64,000 nt of DNA from Cylicocyclus nassatus (GCA_958299035.1 CATQJL010000112.1:14112880-14176879); one strand, 5' to 3'. Shown: positions 22,727-33,543, numbered from the stretch's first letter. Translations and numbers: made by a program. Notes: generated from the letters alone by a model not told the origin.

Positions 22727-24187
22727 TACTTGGGTAATTCGAAAATTTTTCATCGAATGAATGAATATCGAATAAATTCGAAAATGAAAAATTTCGAATA
22801 AACGAATATCGAATAAATTCGAAAATGAAAAAAACCCGAATAAACGAATATCGAATAAATTCGAAAATTAAAAAAACTCGAATGAATGAATTTCGAATAA
22901 ATTCGGAAAATCAAAAATATCGAATGAATGGATATCGAATATATTCGAACATTGGGAGTCGAATTTCGAATAGATATTCGAATGATTTTTCGAATAAATA
23001 CTGCAACATATCTAAAGCTTGCTGACATTTCTGGCTAAAACCGATTCATTCATAATCAGCACCCTCATATCCCCTACACCAACTCCTAGCTTAAGCTTTT
23101 CCAGAAATCGGTGAAATCGATAAATAAAAATTTTGTTTATATCAGCACTCTCACTTACCCCCCCCCCTGTACCAAGTCCCAGCTCCGTAGCTCAAAGCTC
23201 CCCAGAAATCGATAAAATCGATAAACAAAAATTTTATTCATAATCAGCACACTCACTTACCCCCCTGTACCAACTCCCAGCTCCGTAGCTCAAAGTTTCC
23301 CAAAAATCGATAAAATCGATAAACAAAAATTTTGTTTATATCAGCACTCTCACTTACCCCCCCCCTGTACCAACTCCCAGCACCGTAGCTCAAAAATCCC
23401 CAAAAATCGATAAAATCGATAAACAAAAGTTTTGTTCATAATCAGCACCCTCACTTACCCCCCTGTACCAACTCCCAGCCCCGTAGCTCAAAGTTTCCCA
23501 AAAATCGATAAAATCGATCGGCGTCCACTACATTTCAAGGGCAGTTTAGCAGAGTAGCAGCAAATGAAATTGGCTGGGGCTGAAATTTAAAAATGAGGCT
23601 TGCACACGCTATACATCAGTGGTGAGCTGGCGTTACATCTGAAGACATCTGTAACTCATTGATAGAAAAAGCATCAATTAAAATCCACATTTATTTTTTT
23701 CAATGTCGCAAGCAATCGGAGGAATGTGACTTTCCATACAGTTCAAAGGTCGTTACGGTTGCAAAAAAGATGCATTACCTGGTCTTGTAAAAAAAATACG
23801 AAAACGAAGCGAGCTTGGTACTCACAGTTGGCTCTGCAACAAACTTGAATAATTTGGATACGGAGTTCATTCGAATACGAATTCGAATAAACATTCGAAT
23901 AATACATTCGAATAAAATCTATTCGAAAACCCGTTTTTCGATTATTCGAGTTTTCGAATATTATTCGAATCCTCGTTTTTTGATTATTCGAGTTTTCGAA
24001 TTTTATTCGAAATCCTGTTTTTTGATTATTCGAGTTTCGAATTTTATTCGAAACCCCGTCTACTCAATCATTCGAGTTTCGAATATTATTCGAAAGTGGA
24101 AAAACTCCGAATATCGAATTTTCGAATCGAATATATTCGAATGTTTTATTCGAATGATCGAATTTCTATTCGATTCGGACCCAAGTA
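22727..24187. mobile_element. ATTCG-repeat element with TACTTGGGT termini
   Basis: TACTTGGGT at 22727 and its inverse ACCCAAGTA ending at 24187 are flanked by TA (22725-22726 and 24188-24189). Just inside both ends lie degenerate ATTCGAAAA/CGAATA arrays (22737-23005 and 23855-24180) in opposite orientation, giving a long imperfect foldback. The middle holds Helitron-type units. No transposase. Confidence 0.65.
23035..23520 (-). repeat. Array of Helitron-type ~120-bp units
   Basis: About four to five units with CTTACCCCCCTGTACCAACT and AAAATCGATAAAATCGAT, the same unit as in the 4021 Helitron but in reverse orientation and without Helitron termini. This suggests the unit spreads or amplifies independently. 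Confidence 0.75.
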
Positions 24188-24374
24188 TAGTACGTAGAGA
24201 GCCACTCTGATCGAATTTGTTCTAAGATCTGCTCAAGATCACAATACCGCCCATAGAATGTCAAAATTTCCGTGAACTTCGCGTAATTCTGGGATTTCCG
24301 CCAGAGTGCGCGATAATCCGGGAAGTTCGCGACATTTCAGAATCCGCGAAACCATGCGAATCACGCAGAGTACG

Positions 24375-25895
24375 CAACGCCATAACTTCCTTCGGAATGA
24401 ATATATTCCGAATCCAGAAGCAGCATTGTGTTCAGACCGTCAAGGCAAATATTTTGATATACAGTATGCTCTCGATAGTCCATTTCCAGTTTTTTCGAAT
24501 TTTTTCTGTCGAGGTCTTTTCGCAAGGATGTAACGCAGCGTCTGTGTAACATAAAAGATTCTAGTAAGCACTGTTCGATAGCACTGTCCTTGTAGGTTAT
24601 CGTGCGTTCAAGAGTAGCTGTAGACTGTCTTCTAAAAGAGATAGAAGCGTTGGTGAATTTTGGAAAAATCACGCATTTCTAAATTCTACTCGCCGTAACT
24701 TCCTTTGAAATGAACGTATTCTGAATCCGAAGAAAGCTTTGTGCTCAGTTCATCAAGGCAAATCTTTCGATATACAGCGTATCCTTGATATTCCGAATTC
24801 AATATTCTCAAACCTTTCTGTAGACGTCTTTTCGCGAGGGTGTAAAGCAGCGCGCATTGCCGTGAGCGCTTTTCTTCCGTGAGCGCTTGTACAACGCGCT
24901 GATCGAATCCTTCCACATTTTTAATGGATCTTATTGTGTTAGATTTGGTGCTTTGAGCTCTAGCCACAAAATAACTTTGATATTCAATTGAGCAGCTAAG
25001 CAGACGCAAGCACCATATTCAGTACAGTGGAAGTCGTTCGACGAAGCGAACATAATATCTGCAACGAGCGTCATACAAGCGCTCGCGGAGGAATTTCGAC
25101 GAAATAAGCGATCTTTACATTTTGAACAAAATTCATGAGGATGTGTTTTCGTAGGCTCGTAACTCGGCGAATTTCACAGACCGGAGCCTAAGTAATGCAC
25201 CATTCGATAGCGCAATTCCTACTAACTTTGAATAAGAAAAGCAGGCAGGCAAGGTTTCCGACGAATGCGCGAGAAGTGCGGCCAAATTCATGCACTTTCA
25301 TGATGCAGGTACAGTCACCTCACCGTATCTCTCCAAAAAGACCTTGTAATCCTCAAAGACGATTTTCATAAGCGGCGTGTTCGAAAACCTCTATGAGCGG
25401 CGTTTCTTTACAATTCAAGATCATCAATATTTTGACCAAAATCCACCGGCCAGCTTCAGAGCGTCAGACAAGAAAAAATGAAAACACCCGAACATCTCGG
25501 AAAACTTGTTCATAAGAGTTATCCGACCTGGTGATTACAAAACTCACATCTGCTTAGCAAGATAGCCTCGTATTTTAGGGTTGCGACGAGTAGAATTTGG
25601 GACAACAAGATTTTTTTTACGATTTACCAGCCTTTCTACCTCCATTGGAAAGATGCCTGTGACTACTTTTTAGCGCTACGTAATCTACAGAAAAAGTACT
25701 ATCGAAAGGTCCTTGCTGGAGTCTACTAGGGGCAATGCGCGCTGCTTTACACCTTCGCGAAAAGACGTCTACAGAAAGGTTTGAGAATATTGAAATCGGA
25801 ATATTAAGGATACGCTGTATATCGAAAGACTTGCCTTGATGAACTGGGCACAAAGCTTTCTTCGGATTCAGAATATGTTCATTCCGAAGGAAGTT
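24375..25895. repeat. Three copies of a ~170-bp unit, two direct and one inverted
   Basis: Units at about 24375-24540 and 24690-24865 (plus) and 25735-25895 (minus) share CGTAACTTCCTT, CATCAAGGCAAAT and CTTTTCGCGAGG blocks. They make up most of the right half of the 4.7-kb insertion. The short frames in them carry no domain. Confidence 0.7.
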
Positions 25896-25936
25896 ACGGA
25901 GTTTAGAAACGCGTGATTTTTCCAAAATTCACCAAC

Positions 25937-26125
25937 GCTTCATATATAAGACGATGCGTCTCGCCGAGCTGAATCGATCGATGTCCTCAGATTCAGAATC
26001 CGTCCATTCTGTAGCGAGATATGGCTAAATTAACGATCATTCCGGCACACTGCGGCAGAGTGTGGCGCACTCTGCCACACTCCGGCGCACTGCGCACTTT
26101 TTTGACGAATTATGAGCGGTATTGT
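25937..26125 (-). repeat. Inverted-repeat arm, right
   Basis: Inverse of 22188-22367 with small differences. On the minus strand it runs into a body unlike the Helitron at 22353, so the same terminus introduces a different sequence. Confidence 0.75.
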
Positions 26126-26285
26126 AGCCCTTTGGCTGGCAACGCGCCAAGGCGAGGAGAGGTCCAGCGGCGATTGCGGCAAGCGTGGGAAAGTACCGTA
26201 ATCGTCGCCGAGTAGCGCGGCGGCAACCTGTGCTCCCGGCCTCCTACTTCTAGGAGCGTTCACATCGCCGAACCGCGACAATGGT

Positions 26286-29086
26286 CCCTTAGATTACGTT
26301 CAATAAGATTGTCTTTACAAATATTTTCAAATTATCTTTTTAAGAAAAATCAGATTTTCTCTGGAGTTATTAATCCATGGTTTTGAATTTTGGGGAATTT
26401 TCACAATGTTCTAGACATTCAAATAACTTTGATACAGCAGGATAGGGTCGAGCTATTGCACTGCAACTTTTTTTGCAACTCTCTAGCCATTTTCACAAAT
26501 TCTCAAAACAAATTTTCGGAATTCCATGCGTATCGGCAAATTCACTATCCGTCAAATGCTGAGCAGTTTTTGGGATTTGAAGGATAAACTGGATTAGTAA
26601 TCTATGAAGTGAATGAGCAATTTGTGCGCCAGGATAGACGGTTTCAAAGATTTCTGGTGCAGCTTTACTAAAATTTTGAGAAATACGGCAATTTACGCAA
26701 AAAGTTGTATTATAAGTTGCCTGAATTGCTTGTCTGTTGTTGTTATGTCAAGGCTGAACCACTCATAAACTTGAACACTGAAAATTTGAAATTTGAAAAG
26801 CCAGCATCGTGAGCGCCTTCCAAATGTACAGAAGAAAGGGTTTTTTATTGATTTAAGAAGGTTATACATTTGGTCTTCAATGTTGGATTTGAAAAAAACT
26901 GGCAACTTGCCAGATCGCGTGGCGAATGAAATTGCGTGAAGTATGCCAGAGGCATAAGAAATGCGAAAAAGGTCTCACATTACAAAAGATTTGCTTTAGC
27001 TGCTGATGTTTGTTCTTCAAAGTTTGAAATAAAAAATGTTATTAAGGTATTTTTATCAAGATAAGTGCAGATTTTGATCAATGATTTTTACCATGCCCAA
27101 GTTTCGCAATTTTTCACATTTTTTACTTTGAACTTTTGGAGGAGTTTTGATGACTGTCGGATAGAGCAAACAAAGTGCAACGCTATAAAATTTCTTAACG
27201 TCTTTAACTACCTTTTCAGATTTACCGAAATTTTTCTCTGATGGTAACTTCCACATTTGGTCAAGTTAAGCCTCACAGAACATTAGCCGACAAGCAATTT
27301 GGGTATTGCTCAACATTTTGTTTTCCCGACTTGTTAAACTTTTGGAGAAAAAATTACTCAGAGTAGATTTTTGAACGCTGCCTATGGCTTCCAAAATTTG
27401 ATATCTCGAAACGAAGGAAGCTTATTTGCTTTGTGAAAGTAGTGTTAAATAATTGTCGAGTTTTAGAATTCTAAAATTCCAAAGTTTCTCAGTGTTTGAT
27501 GTTCATCATCACACGACTTTTCAAAAGTGAAGACTTTTGGAAAAATCATTAGAAAAAAATCTGGGAAGAAAGTCGAAAATGCCCGAAAAATTTGTTTATT
27601 AATTTGTTTACGCTATCACAAGTTATCACAGCTATTCTAGAAGTTGAAAATGAAAGTCTTGCAAAATTGCCAAACTTAAGCATGTTACCATGTACTTGAT
27701 ACTTTTGCAGTTATCTTAATAACCATAAAATCAAATGGTCCCAAAATATGACTGCTGGAAAGCGAAAGAAAACTGTAGAATAGCTCTTAAAGTTTACCGG
27801 TATTCGTCGTCTCCTTATGACAACTCGAAAAAATGGGAGGAGCTTTCGATTCGACATTTCTACCTATCAAGTCAATGTATTCATGACGTTACTTGTGTAT
27901 TAGAAAAAGGCATGGAGCTTCCGAAAAGATAGATATTGATTTAGTATGAGTGAAGATTAAAATTGATTTAGTATTAGTAAACGATATTAGCTTCGATTTT
28001 TGTGCTAGCAAACAGTAACTGCTATCTCTAGCTAGGTAATGGTAATGAAGTAAATTCGTGTAATATGCTTTGAGACTAAAATTATCAAAGAAGGTTCTTT
28101 CAACAATGTTCTATTTTTTCCATTCGGCGAGGATAATATAGCTTGTACAAAATAAAATCCTGAGAGAATGTTTGTTCATGTTAGGAAGAGGAGACTTTCT
28201 TGCCAAAGACAATTTCTTTGCTATTTCAGCACTTAACATTAGTCAAAAATTCGAATATTTTAACCTTTGTGGTTTTTGGAATACTTCAAAACTAGTGAAT
28301 CAGCAATCTCAAAGGTGCTAGTTGCAGGCGCCTCGCTTGGGGACCCAATCGCTTTCCTCCTATTTAATAATTTTTGATGCACCTTACAATTCTTTACATA
28401 TTAGATTACGAAGACAACTCTGTAATAGTTCCCGTAATCACTAGTATTTTGATGTTTTTACTATTTTTTATAGAAATAAACTGAACCCTCGTCGTAGAAA
28501 CCTATAAACCTTCCACTGTCTTATTCGCGGTCACAATACTCAAAAATTAACCTGAAAACACTTTCGTCATTTGTTTTAACTTACTGCTCGAAAATTTTAC
28601 TCACTATTAGCCTCGAAATTAGCCTGTAATGTTAATTGTGCAAGCCACATTGAAAATCTTATTTCGGAACAAAGCATTTTCCTCAAACAGTTGCGTTCTG
28701 ATTTCGAACTCAGCAACTGCTGTCACGTGTTGGAAAGTATAGCTCTGGAGTTTAATAAGTTAATTTTCAACGGTGCCAAGCAAGAACAAGGCCGGTTAGG
28801 ATTCCATTGTTCGTTCCGAAAGTTGTGCCGTTTTCAGACCTACACTCAAGTCACTGATCGACAAACGCCTTTAGCAGCGTTCGATGCAAAATTTCTTTTT
28901 CTATTGAGCAGTGAAGGTTGTTATGATTAATTTAATGACCACTCGAATAATTGTCGGAATCTCCAACCGTTGTTTTCAGTTACCATAGTTTTTGATAACT
29001 TTCAAATCTTCCATTTCAAACTTTGAATAGGTTTGTGACAGTCAATTAGAGTGATGAAAATTCAAATACAATGGATTTTTAGGGCC
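26286..29086 (+). other. Copy A duplication body, mostly non-coding
   Basis: Matches 56414-59290 in copy B. No frame is conserved at length between the copies, so no gene is called. Mariner-like relic sequence lies on the minus strand at 27056-27256 and similar decayed sequence on the plus strand near 27400-27700. Confidence 0.55.
27056..27256 (-). pseudogene. Mariner-like transposase C-terminal relic
   Basis: The minus-strand frame reads KNFGKSEKVVKDVKKF, then CEKLRNLGMVKIID. This resembles the end of mariner transposases (a short charged helix, then an aromatic/glycine-rich tail). Copy B keeps a similar frame at 57316-57519, where a mariner-like terminus (about 57203) lies downstream. Only the last ~65 residues are visible. 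Confidence 0.4.
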
Positions 29087-29089
29087 TTA

Positions 29090-29495
29090 GGCCCGTATGC
29101 ACGTACATCCCCGCGGGGAGGGGAGGGGATCTCAGAGGGGAAGCGTCATATCTTGCTAGTCTGTATACCTTTCTTCTTCTTTCTCTGTCTTGCTTTTGAA
29201 GGTTCTCATACACTGATACGTGCGCATAATGGATGCTAGGTTACTGCTATACAAGATTAGATAATCACTATTTCGTCTGATCCCCTGGGGGTCCCCAGGG
29301 GATCAGAAGAAATAGTGAATATCTAATCTTGTATGGCAGTAACCTGGCATCCATTATGCGCACCAGTGTATGAGAACCTTTATAAGCAAGATAGAGAAAG
29401 AAGGAGAAAGATATGTAGACTAGCGAGATATGTATATGATGCTTCCCCTCTCAGATCCCCTCCCCTCCCCGCGGGGATGTACGTGCATACGGGCC
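29090..29495. mobile_element. PIF/Harbinger-like palindromic MITE
   Basis: A 406-bp near-complete palindrome begins GGCCCGTATGCACGTACATC and ends in the inverse. The centre is GATCCCCTGGGGG around 29279-29305. It is flanked by TTA at 29087-29089 and 29496-29498. Copy B has the empty site (GTGCCATAAAACC at about 59310). A 3-bp TTA duplication is characteristic of PIF/Harbinger. Non-coding. Confidence 0.85.
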
Positions 29496-29498
29496 TTA

Positions 29499-30530
29499 AA
29501 CTGGCTTTCCGGCACTTTCCAAGATGAATTTCTCTGAAGTCTTTGCTTTTGCGAAGTCGCAAATTCCAAAGGATTCAAACACCAATAAATCTCTTAAACT
29601 TCCAAACAAAAATTATGATTGAACAAATTAACGCTTATTATACAAGGCAGCTGAATGTTTATGGCTTCGAAATGCAGAGTTTCGGATTCCCAGGGTACGG
29701 ACTGGAAGTGTTTAGAACAAAAATGACGATTTTTTTTCCTCAAACTTCAAAAACTGAAAAGAAGAAAGACTTACTAAAAAGAGAAAAAAGTTGCGTCTAA
29801 TGACATCTTACATGCTCGCCGTTTGTTGATGAGGTTCGAAATGTCCAAATATGAAATCTGGTAGCATTGAAAAAAAGGAATTTAACAAGTCAAGACCTAA
29901 TATAGATGCCAAAAAACCCATTGTGCTCACACTTCGTTTTCTGTTCAACTGTCATTGAAGCTCTTAATGAAATTCTAAATCGGAAGCTATCAAAAAAATA
30001 GCTGAATTCAGGGTAGGTAAATAGCATGGACTGAAGACGTCGCCTACTTTATTCTGACATGAGTGATGTAAGATCTGATGCACGAACTTTCGGACCGACC
30101 TGATGATGCTAACATAAATTTATTAAGTTCATTAAAAGGAGCGAGAAGCAGTTTTTCAACGTTAGAAATTCCGCGAGCACAATGTGGAAATCTACAACAC
30201 TGAAAGCTAAGGTATTTCTCAGAGTTTGATTGTTTGTAAAAAAAACTAAAAATGTCATCATCACTCCTGATTGCTGCTGATTCAAACAAAGCCAAAATGG
30301 AATGAAAAGAAACCAAGCCCAGAGATTGTAGCCTTCAGATTATAACGGTCTCGAAAGTAAAAATATTTCGTATCTTTATTTGAGAAGAAAAAGTTAAGTA
30401 TTACAAACAATCTCGAAAAGAAATGAAACACTGCCAGTGATAGGCGTTACGCTCGTAGAACGTACCCAAGTTCAAGGTAGAGAATAGAAAATCTCCCAAT
30501 CGCTGATCGATTAATACAAGTGGTGACAGG
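29499..30530 (+). other. Copy A duplication body downstream of the secreted-protein gene
   Basis: Aligns with about 59330-60310. Contains no conserved frame. It is the 3' flank of the minus-strand gene at 30532-32701. Confidence 0.5.
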
Positions 30531-30531
30531 T

Positions 30532-32701
30532 TCAATGTTTAGGTTTTTCCTTTTGCTTATTTGTCATCGGGTTTCTGTTTTGCTTCTTTGCTATCTGTCT
30601 TCTTTGTCTTTGTTTTCCGTCTTGCTTATTTGTCATCGGCTTTCTCTTTAGCTTCTTTGTCATCTGTGCTTCTTGTCTTTGTCGTTTCTTTTCTTGCCAC
30701 TTTTCCCATTTTTGCAGTATTTCAGCCCTGCACTTCTCAACGCACTTTTCATTTAGGCAGTCCTCGTAGCAGCGCTAAAATATCACTATTAGATTCCAGA
30801 CCTAAACTATCAAGACTATCTTGACCAAGCTGCTCATTGACATACATCGTTGATGTAGGCCTCACGGCATTTGGGGTCAGTTATTAGGCATGGTCTCATG
30901 GGGTCTTTCTTTTTTGTCATCAAGTCCCATCGATTTTTCACTGCTACCTTGCAGTCGTCGTAACAGACTTTAGGATAATCTGCATTTCGGCAGTCGTCTT
31001 GGCAGTGCTGAAATATCATTATCAAAATTCAGACCAGGGTCAAGCGTGTGATGCGACTGTCGCAACGGGGGGTCGTAAGCGGATACTTACGGTGAGGGGG
31101 GGGGGGATCGTAGAAGGAGGTAGTTTGGATTAAAAAACCGTAAGCATGGAAGGAAATCGGATGGCAAATAATAATTACATGTTCTTAACAATAAATTCAT
31201 GGAATGCCGTGTCCAATGTATCAAATAAAAACGTGAACAATAATTTGAAAACACTTGCAAACGTAGAATTTCGCTCCATTTGCTGCACTTTTGAAAGATT
31301 ATGACTTAGATCATCTTTTTAATGGGAATCACTATTTCTTCCGCAAAATTTTTTCGCAAACCGGGATCGAACCCTGCTGGCATGACTAAAATTAAAAAAT
31401 AAACACATGTAGGTGTGATAAAGATGTTGGATGTACCGATTGGTGTAGACATCCTGCTTCCGAAGGCTCACTGAAGACTCGCACGCTCGACAAAAGCGCA
31501 TATCTCTATCGACGCCAATTATCAATAATTCGTAAATCTGTTTGTAATGCTTTTCATACTGTCCTTACAATTTATGTGTACTTAAGAGGTGCTCTACTAC
31601 ACTTATGCAAAATTTGGTCCCACTTTATGGCCTTCGGATTTTCTTATGATTTTATGTATGATGGCAAAAAATGGCAAAAGGGGAGTCGTATCTGGGTCGC
31701 ATCTAAATTTTTCCAGAGCTATTGAAGCTTGTTGGCTGCAATTTTGCTGTAATACGAGGCCATTCTCCTACTTTCTATCCTAAAATTTCAGGCCGTTTTA
31801 TAACTTCTCCGATGAGTTACAAAATTTTAAGCTCAAAAATCCCAGTTTTTGCTTTTCAGGATCGCATCTAAATTTGCGAGAGTCGCATCTAATTTTTTCG
31901 AGCTTACTGCTCCTCAAGAGCTGAAACTTTTTCTATGCATAGTCTGGGCACTATACTACAGAGTCTGTGCTTTGCAGCCTCTCAGACTTTTTCTGGTTCT
32001 AGTTACGAATTTTCAAACTACCGTGCTCATGCACGTTTTTGACGTCGTTCTGGACGGCGCTCAAGCGGTTTTTTTTGCGGGAAAAAATGTGGAAGAGTTA
32101 GGAAGTAAGCTTCTTAGTCGAAAACATCTTTTGTTGTTCAAGAATGTCATCTTCTTCTCCGTGCAAAAATTTGTGTCCCTTACGGGAACCGAATTTGCTG
32201 GCCTGAAGTATGCCTGAAAATTCAAAAAAAAACTTGCAGAGTCTCAAACACTATTGAAGGTGTTTATGTGCGCCACACATGTTGCGTGCACCTATTGGCT
32301 TAGAAATTCTGCTTCCGAAACCTCACTGAAGTTCCACGATGTTTTTTGAGATTGGCATTTGCTTATGCAGGTTACCGCGAAGAATCTGGGCAGGGGAGGT
32401 AAGGGAATAAATGGGGGGGGGGGTTGATGGGACGAGGGTCGTACGGATGGGTACCTTTACGGGGAGGGGGTCGTAAATGGGGCCCCGGATCGCATCAACA
32501 CGCTTGTCCCTGATTCAGACCTGAAATCTCACTATCAAGATTATCTTCACCGAGCTGCTCATTGAGTACCTCGTCGATATAGTTCTCTTTGCATTTAGGC
32601 TCCTTCATGCATTTGATGAATTTGCCACTAAGCATATCAAGGTCTTCTCCTTGACACAGGCACGCCAGAAGAGCAAAGAAGTATATGCTGATAAACCTCA
32701 T
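30532..32701 (-). CDS. Small secreted cysteine-rich protein, copy A (3 exons)
   Basis: Exons 32701-32570, 31007-30846 and 30774-30532 join to 178 codons. All junctions are phase 0 with GT...AG borders (GTACTC...TTTCAG, GTATGT...TTTTAG). The protein starts with a signal peptide (MRFISIYFFALLACLC). Exons 1 and 2 end alike (EPKCKENYIDE, DPKCREAYIND). Exon 2 starts HCQDDCRN and exon 3 RCYEDCLNEKCVEKC, and the last ~60 residues are rich in K, Q and R with NPMTNKQ and KPMTNKQ repeats. Seen: signal, cysteine spacing, basic tail, conservation with copy B at 60313-60761. Inferred: an exported protein, perhaps stabilised by disulphides. No family is recognised. Intron 1 carries a hAT-like insertion; without it the intron is 76 bp. 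The exon 2 donor could be skipped, giving a stop shortly after. Confidence 0.72.
31035..32512. mobile_element. hAT-like non-autonomous element in intron 1 of the secreted-protein gene
   Basis: Termini CAGGGTCAAGCGTGTGATGC and, inverted, CAGGGACAAGCGTGTTGATG are flanked by a perfect 8-bp duplication ATTCAGAC (31027-31034 and 32513-32520). An 8-bp duplication and CAGGG ends fit hAT. Subterminal G-rich GGTCGTAA blocks occur at both ends. The internal 122-codon frame (31849-32217) shows no hAT domain. Confidence 0.9.
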
Positions 32702-33002
32702 GTCGAATTCTAAAAAAATGCCTAATTGTTTTAGGCCAATAAAAGAATAGATTGAAGAGTGGAAAACAAAATCTAGTTGTAGAGAACATTGGAGGAGGAT
32801 GGAAGAGGCAGGAGAGCGTATGGTGAATTAAGGAGTTGTGTAACGTATGCACATTTTGCTCAATGAATTTTTTATGTCAGCGAGCATTCTAGAGAAATTT
32901 GTGCTTTGTAGATATACTAGAGTAGTAGATTGAAGCAAGCCGCAGCAAAACCGTCAAGGAGAGAAAAGAGTGAAGTTGCTTGACACAGGCACGCCTATAT
33001 TT

Positions 33003-33220
33003 GTTTTTAGCGCTTTCATTTGTGATGAAAAATCATCAAAAAAGCCGAGGTATCGTTAAGCGGGCTACCATTCTAATCAGGTGGAATAAAAATGCTGCAA
33101 AAGTTACATAGCGAGAACAAATCGCATTTTAAACGGCCGTTATGCGTTTTTTAAGACGATCTAAAACCATACACAAATTTTTTTTGAAAACTTTTGCAGT
33201 ATCTACCTAATGCATAAGCT
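33003..33220 (+). repeat. Dispersed ~230-bp repeat, copy 1
   Basis: Same sequence as the reverse strand of 35640-35862 and 38380-38612, and as 61062-61215 (+) and 63645-63862 (-) in copy B. Shared landmarks are ATCATCAAAAAAGCC, AATCAGGTGGAA and ACGGCCGTTATGCG. Function unknown. Confidence 0.7.
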
Positions 33221-33362
33221 CTATAATTAAAATGTTGAACAGGAGTTGTAAGTAGTGTCGACATAGTGATTATTAGCGCAAACTTGTTGAGACCAGGGCA
33301 CGGCAGGGGTGGCTTACCAAGCAAGCTGCATATCGTTCTCGGGGAAAAGCAAAGGGGATAGG

Positions 33363-33543
33363 TCATTTGAACATTTTATGAAGCCAACATCAACTCAAGT
33401 ATGTTAGACTTTTGCACACATCTTACTATCAGATTGTGTAAGTTCGGTCGCGCATCCACTTACTTTTTTCCTAATGTTTTGTGCTGTACCAAATTGCATA
33501 GGTGCGTCTGAAAACTCTTTTTCGTCCTATCAAATTCGCTCCT
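33363..33543 (+). repeat. Invariant non-coding patch shared with 61384-61564
   Basis: About 180 bp match copy B without a mismatch that I can see, while flanking sequence differs by many substitutions and indels. No long frame spans it. It could reflect gene conversion or selection on a regulatory element. Confidence 0.7.

Larger units (their letters stand above)
21554..26280. mobile_element. 4.7-kb composite insertion with TGT...ACA ends and 5-bp target duplication
   Basis: Termini TGTGGCGGCTCGGTG (left) and its imperfect inverse at 26266-26280 are flanked by ATGGT at 21549-21553 and 26281-26285. Copy B shows the uninterrupted site (GATAAAATGATACTTTAGATT near 56407). No transposase was found. 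The interior is a mosaic of a Helitron 5' end, an ATTCG-rich TIR element, Helitron-type tandem units and inverted repeats. The superfamily is unresolved. Confidence 0.75.

Noticed and set aside
22750..24210. Isoleucine/arginine/tyrosine-rich repeat frames
   Set aside because: Direct products of the ATTCG-type arrays, on both strands; no protein-like variation pattern.
31320..31530. Second tRNA-like gene on the minus strand (GGTTCGATCCCGG near 31370)
   Set aside because: Only the T-arm/B-box is present at a believable position; the nearest A-box-like sequence is too far away and no acceptor stem pairs.
31849..32217. 122-codon frame inside the hAT-like element
   Set aside because: Could have been a transposase fragment, but no BED finger, no RNase-H-like motif and no hAT dimerisation motif is visible.
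33151..33366. Minus-strand frame conserved with 61171-61353
   Set aside because: It overlaps the dispersed ~230-bp repeat and follows overall DNA similarity. It lacks a start context, splice signals or domain, so it is not called.
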